The position numbers and the translations under genes were made by a program. Under the pieces are notes generated by a model that saw only the letters and a program-made list of their open reading frames with translations, was not told the DNA's origin and did no database searches. A stretch of DNA of 64,000 nucleotides from Xestospongia bergquistia (lineage: Eukaryota > Porifera > Demospongiae > Haplosclerida > Petrosiidae), in contig OZ014421.1 in NCBI GenBank assembly GCA_963965975.1, positions 4,019,001 to 4,083,000 of the forward strand. Direction: 5' to 3'. Of the stretch, positions 28,622 to 40,334 are shown piece by piece (within the stretch, counting starts at the first letter, position 1; each line of letters opens with the position of its first letter).

Positions 28622-28782
28622 GTACTAAATTAGCCTTGTAGCCAAGCTTTCGCAATAGAAAAGACCCTGCTAACTACTGTTTGCGTGTCAATGTGATGTC
28701 AATAATTATCCGAAAGCACAAGCAGTAATGACGAGGGTTTCTTTTTTATCGCAAAAGTCTGACTACGAGGCTAGTAGTAAAT
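28622..28782. mobile_element. Satellite-borne MITE copy 21
   Basis: Body 28631-28773. The right flank is GTAGTAAAT. Confidence 0.86.
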
Positions 28783-31148
28783 AAAAACACTCTTCCAATT
28801 TTATTGAGACTTGCTACAAAGTATACCGGTTACTAAATTTCAAAAAGATTTACAATAGATTAGTTAAGATAACAAACGCACTAAAACAAAGGTCTCAAGC
28901 TCACTGAATTTAAAAGTCATGTTAGATATACTACAGCACATAGAGTACTGCTTCTCTGACTGTATTTGTTACTACTGTCTTTCCCTTTTTTTGTAACGAG
29001 GAATTTCATTGCCTTGGAATTACTGCAGGGAACACTGTCAAATGACTTCCCAGAATGGAATACAGTTCCTTCTTCTGTTTTGATCCATACTAAAGCACAT
29101 GAAGTATTGACACTTGACTGTATTTATTTACCTTGGCTGTAGCGAGAAACTTTTTTGTCTTGGATTTACTGCAGAGAACACAATCAAATGATTTGGCTGA
29201 ACGAAATCCAGTTCCTTCTTCTGTCCTTGTAAATAAAGTCATGATTCATTGCGTGCTAAAACAAAGTAATGCTGTCTAGTACAAACTATTACAAGCTGAT
29301 ACTACAAAAGCACTAAAGTAAGGGCTAAAGCTCATTGAATTTAATGTCAAGGTAGATAAGGCTAACGCTCATTGAATTAAAAGTCAACGTAGATAGGGCT
29401 AAAGCTCATTGCTGATACTGATACAAAAGTTGACACAATAGTTTAGACTCAAGCTAGATATACTAACGCACATGAAGTATTGACACTTGACTGTATTTAT
29501 TTATCCTTGAGCTATACCGAGGAACATTATTGTCTCGGATTTACTGCAGAGAACACTGTCAAATGACTTCCCTGCATGGAATACAGTTCCTTCTTATGTT
29601 TTTGATCTACAGCCCTGCAGAAGTAAGGTCCTGACACATTTATTGCTAAAATGAAGTAATGCAGTCTAAGGTTTCTAGTACAAACCATTACAAGCTGATA
29701 CTGATACAAAAGTTGACCCAATACTTTAGACTAAAGCTAGATATACTAACACACATGAAGTATTGACACTTGACTGTATTTATTTACCCTTGGGCTGTAC
29801 CGAGGAACATTATTGTCTCGGATTTACTGCAGAGAACACTGTCGAATGATTTGGCTGAATGAAATCCAGTTCCTTCTTCTGTCTTGCTAAATAAAGTCAT
29901 GATTCATTGCTTGCTAAAACGAAGTAATGCTGTCTAGCACAAACTATTACAAGCTGATACTACAAAACCACTAAAATAAGGGCTAAAGCTCATTGAATTT
30001 AAAGTCAAGGTAGATAAGGCTAACGCTCATTGAATTAAAAGTCAACGTAGATAGGGCTAAAGCTCATTGCTGATACTGATACAAAAGTTGACACAATAGT
30101 TTAGACTCAAGCTAGATATACTAACGCACATGAAGTATTGCACTTGACTGTATTTATTTACCCTTGAGCTATACCGAGGAACATTATTTTCTCGGATTTA
30201 CTGCAGAGAACACTGTCAAATGACTTCCCTGCATGGAATACAGTTCCTTCTTCTGTTGTTGATCTACAGCCCTGCAGAAGTAAAGTTCTGACACATTCAT
30301 TGCTAAAATGAAGTAATGCAGTCTAAGGTTTCTAGTACAAACAATTACAAGATGATACTGATACAAAAGTAGACACAATAAGTTTAAAGTCAAGCTAGAT
30401 ATACTAACGTACATGAAGTATTGTCACTTGACTGTATTTATTTACCCTTGGGCTGTAGTGAGGAACATATATTGTCTCGTATTTACTGCAGAGAAGACTG
30501 TCAAATTATTTGGTTGAATGAAATCCAGTTCCATCTTCTGTCGTTGCTAAACAGCCCTGCAGAAATAGTCATGACTAATTAGTTGATAAAGTGAGGTAAT
30601 GCTGTCTAAGATTTCTAGTACAAACATTTACAAGCTGATACTGATACAAAAGCAGACACAATGGGGTAAAAAGCCTTTTAAAACACTTGACTAATATTAT
30701 TCAGACTTGCTACATTGTACTAAATATACTGGTTATTAAAGTGTATATATTACACAGACAAGGAAAGGTGAGATATATGTTTTAAAATGATTTATTACAG
30801 GCTTAGTTAAAGATAACAAATGCACTAAAACGAAGGGTTAAAGCTCATTGAATTTAAAGTCAAGCTAGATATACTAACACAAATGAAGTATTGATACTCT
30901 GACTCTATTTATTTGCCCATGGGCTGTAGCGAGAAAAATTAGTGTCTCGGATTTACTGCAGGGACACTGTCAAATCACTTAGCTGAATGCAATCCAGTTC
31001 CTTCTTCTATCTTGCTAAAAAGCCCTGCAGAAATAAAGTCGTGACTCATTGCTTGCTAAAAGGAAGTAATGCTGTCTAGGTTTTCTAGTACAAACTATTA
31101 CAAGCTCATACTGATACAAAAATAAAGACAATGGGGGTAAAAAGGCTT

Positions 31149-31309
31149 GTACTAAATTAGCCTTGTAGCCAAGCTTTCGCAATAGAAAAGAGCCTGGTAA
31201 CTACTGCTTGCATGTCAATGTGATGTCAATAATTACGCGAAAGCACAAGCAGTAATGACCAGGGTTTCTTTTCTATCGCAAAAGTTTGGGTACGAGGCTA
31301 GTACTAAAT
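31149..31309. mobile_element. Satellite-borne MITE copy 22 (rightmost)
   Basis: Body 31158-31300. I find no copy to the right of this one. Confidence 0.87.
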
Positions 31310-33477
31310 AAAAACATCTCGTCCAATTTTATTGAGACTTGTTACAAAATATACCGGTTACTAAATTTCAAAAAGATTTACGATAGGTTAGTTAAGATAA
31401 CAAATGCACTAAAACAAAGGGCTAAAGCTCACTGAATTTAAAAGTCATGTTAGATATACTACAGCACATGGAGTACTGCTTTTCTGACTGTATTTGTTAC
31501 TATTGTCTTTCCATTTTGTTGTAACGAGGAATTTCATTGTCTTGGAATTACTGCAGAGAACACTGTCAAATGACTTCCCTGCATGGAATAAAGTTCCTTC
31601 ATCTGTTTTGATCTACAGCCCTGATGAAGGAAAGTCCTGACACATTGATTGCTAAAATGAAGTAATGCAGTCTAAGGTTTCTAGTACAAACTATTACAAG
31701 CTGATACTGATACAAAAGTAGACACAATAAGTTTAAAGTCAAGCTAGATATACTAACGCACATGAAGTACTGACACTTGACTGTATTTATTTACCCTTGG
31801 GCTGTAGTGAGGAACATATATTGTCTTGGATTTACTGCAGAGAACACTGTCAAATGATTTGATTGAATAAAATCCAGTTCCTTCTTCTGTCTTGCTAAAC
31901 AGCCCTGAAGAAATAGTCATGACAAATTAGTTGCTAAAATGAAGTAATGCTGTCTAAGATTTCTAGTACAAACCATTACAAGCTGATACTGATACGAAAG
32001 TAGACATAATAAGTTTAAAGTCAACCTAGATATACTAACGCACATGAAGCATTCACACTTGACTGTATTTATTTATCCCTTGGCTGTACTGAGGAACATT
32101 TTATTGTCTCGGAATTATTGCAGAGAACACTGTCAAATGATTTGGCTGAATGAAATGTAGTTCCTTCTTCTGTCTTGCTAAATAAAGTCATGATTCATTG
32201 CTTGCTAAAACGAAGTAATACTGTCTAGCACAAACTATTACAAGCTGATACTACAAAAGCACTAAACTAAGGGCTAAAGCTCATTGAATTTAAAGTCAAG
32301 GTTGATTAGGCTAACGCTCATTGAATTAAAAGTCAAGGTAGATATACTAATGCACATACTAATATACTAATGCACATGAAGTATTGACACGATTTATTTG
32401 CCTTTGGGTTGCAGCGAGGAAGTATTGACACTTGACTGTATTTATTTACCCTTGGGCTGTAGCGAGGAACATTATTGTCTTGGATTTACTGCAGAGAACA
32501 CTGTCAAATGACTTCCCTGCTGGAATACAGTTCCTTCTTCTGTCTTGCTCCATAGCCCTGCAGAAGTAAAGTCCTGACACATTGATTGCTAAAATAAAAT
32601 GAAGCAATGCAGTCTAAGATTTTTAGTACAAACCATTACAAGCTGATACTGGTACAAAAGTAGAGTTTAAAGTCAAGCTAGATATACTAACGCACATGAA
32701 GTATTGACACTTGACTGTATTTATTTACCCTTGGGCTGTACCGAGGAACATTATTGTCTTGGATTTACTGCAGAGAACACTGTCAAATGACTTCCCTGTA
32801 TGGAATACAGTTCCTTCTCCTGTCTTGCTCCACAGCCCTGCAGAAGTAAAGTCTTGACACATTGATTGCGAAAATGAAATGAAGCAATGCAGTCTAAGAT
32901 TTTTAGTACAATCCATTACAAGCTGATACTGATACAAAAGTAGAGTTTAAACTCAAGCTAGATATACTAGCGCACATGAAGTATTTACACTTGACTGTAT
33001 TTATTTACCCTTGGGCTGTAGCGAGGAACATTATTGTCTTGGATTTACTGCAGAGAACACTGTCAAATGACTTCCCTATATGGAATACTGTTCCTTCTTC
33101 TGTCTTGCTCCACAGCCCTGCAGAAGTAAAGTCCTGACACATTGATTGCTAAAATGAAATGAAGCAATGCAGTCTAAGGTTTCTAGTACAAACCATTACA
33201 AGCTGATACTGATACAAAAGTAGAGTTGAAAGTCAAGCTAGATATACTAACGCACATGAAATATTGACACTTGATTGTATTTATTTACCCTTGGCCTGTA
33301 CCGACGAACATTATTGTCTTGGATTTACTGCAGAGAACACTGTCAAATGATTTGGCTGAATGAAATCCAGTTCCTTCTTCTGTCTTGCTAAATAAAGTCA
33401 TGATTCATTGCTTGCTAAAACGAAGTAATGCTGTCTAGTACAAACTATTACAAGCTGATACTACAAAAGCACTAAAC

Positions 33478-33690
33478 TAAGGGCTAAAGCTCATTGAATT
33501 TAAAGTCCAGGTATATTACGCTAAAGCTCATTGAATTTTAAGTCAAGGTAGATAGGGCTAAAGCTCATTGAATTTAAAGTCTAGGTAGATAGGGCTAAAG
33601 CTCATTGAATTTTTAAGTCAAGGTAGATAAGGCTAAAGCTCATTGAATTAAAAGTCAAGGTAGATAGGGCTAAAGCTCATTGCTGATACT
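33478..33690. repeat. Burst of a 38-40-bp subrepeat within the satellite
   Basis: About six tandem copies of a unit beginning CTAAAGCTCATTGAATT and continuing AAGTCAAGGTAGATAGGG. This unit is the start of the monomer, amplified locally. Copies differ by a few bases. Confidence 0.85.
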
Positions 33691-33954
33691 GATACAAAGG
33701 TAGACACAATAGTTTAAACTCAAGCTAGATATACTAACGCACATGAAGTATTGACACTTGACTGTATTTATTTACCCTTGGGCTGTACCGAGGAACATTA
33801 TTGTCTCAGATTTACTGCAGAGAACACTGTCAAATGATTTGGCTGAATGAAATCCAGTTCCTTCTTCTGTCTTGCTAAATAAAGTCACGATTCATTGCTT
33901 GCTAAAACGAAGTAATGTTGTCTAGCACAAACTATTACAAGCTGATACTACAAA

Positions 33955-34150
33955 AGCACTAAACTAAGGGCTAAAGCTCATTGAATTTAAAGTCCAGGTA
34001 TATTACGCTAAAGCTCATTGAATTTTAAGTCAAGGTAGATAGGGCTAAAGCTCATTGAATTTAAAGTCTAGGTAGATAGGGATAAAGCTCATTGAATTTA
34101 AAGTCAAGGTAGATAGGGCTAAAAAGCTCATTGAATTTAAAGTGACGGTA
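33955..34150. repeat. Second burst of the 38-40-bp subrepeat
   Basis: About five copies of the same unit, preceded by the same text as the first burst (CTACAAAAGCACTAAAC). The two bursts were therefore duplicated together, about 485 bp apart. Shorter two- to three-copy versions occur near 29,316-29,410 and 29,970-30,068. Confidence 0.82.
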
Positions 34151-34677
34151 GATATACTAATGCACATGAAGTATTGACACTATTTATTTGCCTTTGGGTT
34201 GTAGCAAGGAACATTATTGTCTCGGATTTACTGCAGAGAACACTGTCAAATGATTTTGCTGAATGGAATCAAGTTCCTTCTTCTCTCTTGTTAAACAGCC
34301 CTGCAGAAATAAAGTCGTGATTCATTGGTTGCTAAAATGAAGTAATGCTGTGTAAGATTTCTAGTACAAACCATTACAAGCTGATACTACAAATGCACTA
34401 AAACTAAGGGGTAAAGCTCATTCAATTTAAAGTGAATGTGGAGATACAATAACGCACATGAGGTAATGATATTCTGATTGTATTTATTTGCCTTAGGGCT
34501 GTAGCAAGGAACGTTATTTACTGCAGAACACTGTTAAATGACTTGGCAAAATGGAATCCAGATCCTTCTTCTCTCTTGCTAAATGGCCCTGCAGAAGTAA
34601 TGTCCTAAGTTTTATAGTATAAACCATTACAAAGTCATACTCATACAAAAGTAAACGCTACAGGAGTAAAAAGTCTT

Positions 34678-34686
34678 GTACTAAAT
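34678..34686. other. Unoccupied MITE target site in the edge monomer
   Basis: A single GTACTAAAT followed by AAAAACGCTCG, with no foldback. The surrounding monomer is strongly diverged. Confidence 0.82.
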
Positions 34687-35776
34687 AAAAACGCTCGACT
34701 AATTTTATTGAGACTCGCTATATATATTGTACAAAATATGCCGGTTACTGAAGTCTTTATATTACGGACTAGTGAGATATTATATTTCAAAAAGACTTAT
34801 GATAAGCTTAGTTAAGATAACAAATGCACTAAAACTAAGGGCTAAAGCTCACTGAATTTAAAAGTCATGTTAGAAATATTACAGCACATGGAGTACTGTT
34901 TCTCTGACCGTGTTTGTTACAACTGTCTTTCCCTTTCTTGTAGCGAGGACTTGCCTTCATGAAATACAGTTTCTTCTTCTGTTTTGCTCCACAGCCCTGT
35001 AGAAGTAAAGTCCTAACACATTAGTTGCTAAAATGAAGTAATGCATTTCTAATGACTTGTAGTACAACCATTACAAACACATTCACGTATGATATAGGAC
35101 AATACTCAAGATTCCAAAAAAATCTCCACAATATGCACATTTTATAATACATAGTGCATAGATAACTTACGGGACAGGAAGTCTACACATGATAATCATA
35201 TTCATAAGTATACACAATACAACAACCAACCAATAATACAGCACAAGCGTTAACCTAGGGGCTAAAGATCACTGAATATACTAACACACATGGAACTGCA
35301 TGGAATACAGTTCCTTCTTTTGTCTTGTTAAACAGCCCTGCAGAAATAAAGTCCTGACACATTGATTGCTAAAATGAAGTAATGCAGTCCATGATTTCTA
35401 GTACAAACCATTACAAGCTGATACTGATACCACAGCAGACGCAATGGTGGTAAAAAGCCTGTAAAAACACGTGACTTGCTACATTGTACTAAATATACTG
35501 GTTACCAAAGTGTATATTTTATATAGACAAGGACAGGTAAGATATTATGCTTTAAAATGACTTATTACAGGTTTAGTTAAGGTAATAAATGCACTAAAAC
35601 TAAGAGATAAATCTCACTGAATTTAAAAGTCCATCTAGATATACTAATATACATGAGTACTGCTACTCTGACCATATTTGTTACTATTGTCTTTCCCTTT
35701 TGTTGCATTGAGGAACATCATTATCAAACAAGCTGATACTGATACAAAAGTAGATGCAATGGGGGTAAATAGGTTT

Positions 35777-35785
35777 GTACTAAAT
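35777..35785. other. Unoccupied MITE target site near the array edge
   Basis: A single GTACTAAAT followed by AAAACACGTG, in the last recognisable monomers of the array. Confidence 0.75.
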
Positions 35786-36240
35786 AAAACACGTGACTAA
35801 TATTATTCAGACTTGCTACATTGTGCTAAATATACTGATTACTAAAGTCTATATATTACAGAGAAAAGACTAGTGAGATATGTTTGAAAATGGCTTATCA
35901 CAGGGTTAGTTCAGATAACATATGCACTAAAAGTACTGAATTTAAAACTTAAGTTGGGCAAGCTAGATATACTAACACACGTGGAGTACTGCTACTCTGA
36001 CCGTATTTGACTACTGTCTTTCCCTTTTGTTGTAGTGAGGAACATCACTGTCAAATGACTTGGCTGAATGGAATCCAGTTCCTTCTTCTGTCTTGCTAAA
36101 CAGCCCTGCAGAAGTAAAGTCGAGACACACTGTTGCTAAAATGAAGGAATGGCACCTAAGTTTATTAATTTCTAGTACAAATTTGGTGCCAGTAGTCTTG
36201 CTAAACAGCCCTGCAGAAGTAAAATGCTGACACACTGTAG

Positions 36241-37330
36241 AAATGTGGCGCCACTATTGTGAACTGAGAATGTTCAGTTGATGATGGATATTGCGCCATG
36301 ATAATAACAACTATATAACTCTGTATATCTTATCTATAGTACACAATGAACATTGTCTGTCTGAATATAGGTTTATTAATCAGGTGTGGAGAACTAGGGG
36401 GCAGGGGGGATGGAGCCCCCCACTTTTGAAATTGGGGGGGGGGGCTCTGCCCCCTTACTGTTTGATTTTTGACTGTGTGATATACAAGTATGCATGATGA
36501 ATTCCACTCCTCACTAACAAACTGGGTGAAAAAAAATTTGATTATTCAAACAATCAACCACCTGTATATGAATCAATGACATTCACGATTTGGTATGCTA
36601 AAGTTAATTGCTCAAAGAAGCTAAGTGTGAAAATAATCGTTTCACCAAAGTGTCTGGAGTGATCAAAGCTTTTGATACAAATATGAGTACTTATAGAGGA
36701 GAGGTCAACTGTGTTGTCACTACTGCTAAGGTATAATAATATTATTAAAGGTGCATATTGTAACATTTGAATGCAGCTTAACAACAAATTATACTATTAT
36801 GAAATCGCGAATGCCAAGGTTTAGTTGGAGTCCATATAAATGGAGACAATGATTTAACTGACATATTAGACAAGATGAGAAAAAGAGTGAGTGAGCTAGA
36901 GTGAGTGCATGAGAGAGGAGGAAAGAGCTTTAGTATGTAAGATACTGTCTTATAAAGTCTCAGTATATCGAATTAAAGAATACTTAATAGAGCAGTTTAC
37001 AACAAATACTATCGAATCAGCCACAGTCCCATTCTAGTAAACAACAACAGCACAACGTCTTGTAATGGTGGCTTTCAAAAAGCCATTTAGTAGAGCAGAG
37101 CAGGAGTAATTTTGCTGCAATCGCAGTTAACATTAAGGGTGTCTGTTGTTTCCTTTACAGGAAACACATTAAAAGAGGTAAAACAAATTTTAATTTCTCC
37201 GATATAAAGTACATTATATACGTTATCTAATATAAAGTGCTGATGATGAGTGATTTGGTATGGTAGTCCTCCTCCCAGTAGGTCAAGGCACTGCAATTCT
37301 TTGGGTACTTGTTCTTCCTAGCATAGCTGA
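36241..37330. other. Transition out of the satellite, with a G/C-rich hairpin
   Basis: Satellite similarity ends near 36,240. At 36397-36458 runs of G and C alternate (GGGGGCAGGGGGGATGGAG, then GGGGGGGGGGCTCTGCCCCC), giving an imperfect inverted repeat with quadruplex-forming G runs in otherwise AT-rich DNA. From 36,500 to 37,330 I see no supported gene. A purine-rich GAGTGAGTGAG stretch lies near 36,880. Confidence 0.6.
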
Positions 37331-37336
37331 GTACAA

Positions 37337-37535
37337 TCAAACTTGATAAAATTCATGAGAGGAGTAGTTTCGAAAACCAGCTACAGTACAAAGATATGCA
37401 AGTGCATATATTACAAAAAATAATGGATTATTAGGGCAATAAGCTGATAATAAAACACACACCAGAAGTGTCCAAGCAAAAAAGCACAAGAAGATGCCAG
37501 TAACAAAGATCTTATAATATCCTGTCCACACGTTA
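37337..37535 (-). CDS. Possible terminal exon of a multi-pass membrane protein
   Basis: A minus-strand open stretch of about 64 codons ends in TGA and encodes two strongly hydrophobic segments (one around IFLCFFAWTLLVCVLL, one around FFVIYALAYLCTVAGF) separated by a short polar loop with a Cys. A plausible splice acceptor (TAG) precedes it. I do not recognise the family, and no upstream exons are evident to about 38.1 kb. AT-rich DNA can give hydrophobic ORFs by chance, so this is tentative. Confidence 0.3.
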
Positions 37536-37539
37536 ACTA

Positions 37540-38170
37540 TCTATCTAGATAATGAGAACAAAGAAAACTCATAAAATATTCATTATTTAAAAGTAGTATT
37601 ACTGGCACTATTTGATGTCTGAGTTTGCTGTACATAGTATATCCAAAATATCTTTATAATATAATGTAGTGATACATTAGAACATCCCAGACAATTACAA
37701 AAATAGATGACTGTGAAGACAAATGACAGAAATGACTAAAGAATCTTGACTTATGACTTGTTATTTCTCAAATGTTATACTTGAAAACAGAGAAACCTAA
37801 AAATATAAAATTCTATTTATCAACTCTTATAATTCCCAATTGTAACAATGACCTGATATGAACATAACAGACTATACACTTTAATATATATGAAGTACTT
37901 CACAGCAATACTTGGGATAAATCTGATATTCAACAGTATAATTACCACAGAGTTATATGTACAGATTGCAATTGCAAATTTATTGCTGAAATAAGCGTAA
38001 CCTATTGCTTTTACTAATTCTAGCTATATCACCTTCACTTTCGTAATACATTAGTAATTAATAGTATTATATGTAGATATTTTTCATAACTATGCAACCT
38101 GTATACACTGTATTTAAAATTAAATCAATTTGCAATGAATTATCTTTTACAGTTTTGTTACATAATTTAT
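37540..38170. other. Intergenic, no supported feature
   Basis: AT-rich sequence. I see no coding similarity, repeat or structured element. Confidence 0.5.
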
Positions 38171-38630
38171 ATGTATAGCAGGCATGAGGTCAAATACATC
38201 GAATAGTATTTAAATACAAATACAAATACTCTCAAAACATGAAATACAATATACAAATACAAATACTTCTAGCAGGAATGTATTTCAAATACAAATACAA
38301 ATACTTTGAAAAGTATTTAAATGCTTTCCAAATACTTCTTTATACTATCCCAGCAGGAAAATCCCCATTATTTGCTTTACATATAATGAACTAATCATTA
38401 CAAATTATTGATAATCTCTTCAAATGTTTTGTCAGTTAGGCGACATTGATCAGGGCAAAAAAACTTTTCCTACTATGCTGAATAGTCTTTCCACAGAAAC
38501 AAACAATTTAAAAAGGAGTATTTAAAGATTTCACGAAGTATTTCAAATACAAATACAAATACTCAAAAAAAGTATTTAAATACAGCTAAATACAAATACT
38601 CATATATTTGACCCCAAGCCTGATGTATAG
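38171..38630. mobile_element. hAT-type MITE with exact 8-bp target duplication
   Basis: The body is 38179-38622 (444 bp), flanked on both sides by ATGTATAG (38171-38178 and 38623-38630). The ends are inverted: CAGGCATGAGGTCAAATA on the left, and on the right the complement of TATTTGACCCCAAGCCTG. The interior is built of repeated GTATTTAAATACAAATAC-type motifs in both orientations. An 8-bp duplication with CAGG-type ends is typical of hAT elements. There is no transposase, so it is non-autonomous. One end mismatch near position 5 suggests moderate age. Confidence 0.85.
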
Positions 38631-40330
38631 TATATAATAATGGATCACATATGATCTGTTTTGTAATAATGAACCACTTCTGTCAGCCTGTTTCTATATG
38701 AGATACAAGTATTTGAAACTCATGCAAGATATTTGTGTGTAATTTAGTCTATCTTTAAATCTATAACCACATTTTCTTTGAATCATTTAAGTGTTAATTA
38801 AGTGTGTGTAAGCTTGCCTCATTCCTGATTTCTGTAATAGTTCTTATCTTTGTTCATTGTCCTTCCATTTAGTTTGATCTTTCTTCTTTATTCAATTTCA
38901 GATAAATACCTGATTTTTGTTTGTTCCTGGCTGTATCAATTTCGTTTAAATACAAGTTCTACTTAAACTTAGTTGTGACGAGAATAGAGCTGCATATTCA
39001 ACTGCAGTCTTGCCATAGAACTATACAAAAACTTTCAACTGTTACTAGTGACACTGATAGTCTAAAAGGCTATATAGAAAAGATTCTCCATATTTTCAAA
39101 TGTAATGTCAAAGTTTATGTCACAAAGAGTGTGACATAATTCTTTTACAACTTACTAAAGTGTATTGTATAGGCTTATTTAACTAAACTTACCATTGCCA
39201 CTTTCTTATTTGTAGAATTTATTTTTTCAAGAGATTAGAAGTATTTGATAAGGTGCTATTTTTGCACATTACTAAGGTTTTAGCGCTATATTCAATATTG
39301 TCCAGTAAAAATGGTACTTTTATCTGGCTAATGGTTGATTAAGGCACTACAAACATTTGTTCATCATTTGTCTTTTGTGCATATTGCTAAAAATAGAGAA
39401 AAGGGAGCTTCATTACTGTATTGTCAAAATAACTTAAATCCCAACTTATGTATTGTTAGTACTCATCATACTTATGTATTGTTAGTACTCATAAATGATA
39501 GCTAATTAAATCCTTTCTAAACAGTTTGTTTACTAATTTTTTTAAAAATCACTTTTCATATTTTCTTAAAAACACAATTTTAGCATAACCTTGTTAGTAT
39601 AAACAATAATCAAGAAACTAGCACTGCAGTTACTGGTCTCCAGGAACGTTTGTCCTTAATTTCTTACACTAGATTGTTTTGCATACAAATTTAAAAAACA
39701 TTAGGTTATTATAAACATTTACATGAATTTTATTACTGAGTTAAAAATAGTGACAAGCTTCACATTCTTATTTGCAAATATAAAATCATAATGACTTGTA
39801 ATATACAAGGTGACAACATCATTCAATGTGACTTCTTAATATACATCATTACAATGGTTCACAAAAAATGGACTCAATAGCCAGCAATAAGAGGAAATGT
39901 ACTAAAATGAACAAATGGCCTTGTTGCTGGGTGGGAAAGACACACCCATATCAAAACAACTGACGATAGTATTTGTACTAACCTGACACACTTGAATATC
40001 ATATCGTCGTTCACATTCATAGCACTGGAGTTGTGCTATAGACCTAACAAGGCTTTTGAAAATCAAACCAGCAACCTATGTTGGATAAACTGTGTCCTCC
40101 AGTTATTGCATGTAACACCCCTGGCAAAACATCTGTGTGGAAATTAGAAACCCCAAACTTTGTTGAAGCAATCATGAATTATTTTAATAGCTATACCACA
40201 AGCAGAATTAACACCAGTACAGAAAGAATACTTAAACATTGAGTGTGCAGTAGAAGATAACGTTGTTAATTCACAGATGATAACAGTACTCATTTATTTC
40301 TAGGCAATATGATATAATATATGTAATTTA
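38631..40330. other. Intergenic, no supported gene
   Basis: AT-rich sequence. The only structure seen is a short tandem duplication at about 39,446-39,502 (ACTTATGTATTGTTAGTACT twice). The few ORFs present are short and show no recognisable motif. Confidence 0.5.
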
Positions 40331-40334
40331 ATAG

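Larger units (their letters stand above)
1..36240. repeat. Long satellite array, about 430-bp ancestral monomer with MITE-bearing variants
   Basis: The same text recurs throughout in one orientation. Landmarks repeated in almost every unit are CTAAAGCTCATTGAATTTAA, TTACTGCAGAGAACACTGTC, CAGTTCCTTCTTCTGT, CCCTGCAGAA and CAAGCTGATACTGATAC. In an old edge unit the landmark CTAAAGCTCA recurs after about 430 bp (34,410 to 34,840). In MITE-bearing units it recurs after about 580 bp (for example 1,268 to 1,849 and 4,516 to 5,099), and other spacings are about 750 and 910 bp where truncated monomers are interposed. The unit order is irregular, so this is a loosely ordered higher-order array and not a simple head-to-tail satellite. 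The left end lies outside the window. I see no gene, CENP-B-like box or telomere repeat in it. Pericentromeric or subtelomeric heterochromatin is possible but not shown. Confidence 0.95.

Noticed and set aside
430-33000. Many 60-97-codon ORFs on both strands of the satellite, with similar proteins (for example starting LLLSFPFVVTRNFIVLELLQ, or CVSISSLTLNLLCLLLYQYQ on the minus strand).
   Set aside because: They look conserved only because the DNA is a repeat. Opposite-strand frames are equally conserved, many starts are not ATG, and units with frame-breaking indels are tolerated. I see no codon-level constraint.
1-36240. CRISPR array or LTR-element array as an explanation of the long repeat.
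   Set aside because: Monomers are hundreds of bases long, with no short repeat/unique spacer pattern. There is no LTR, primer-binding site or polyprotein, and the context is animal.
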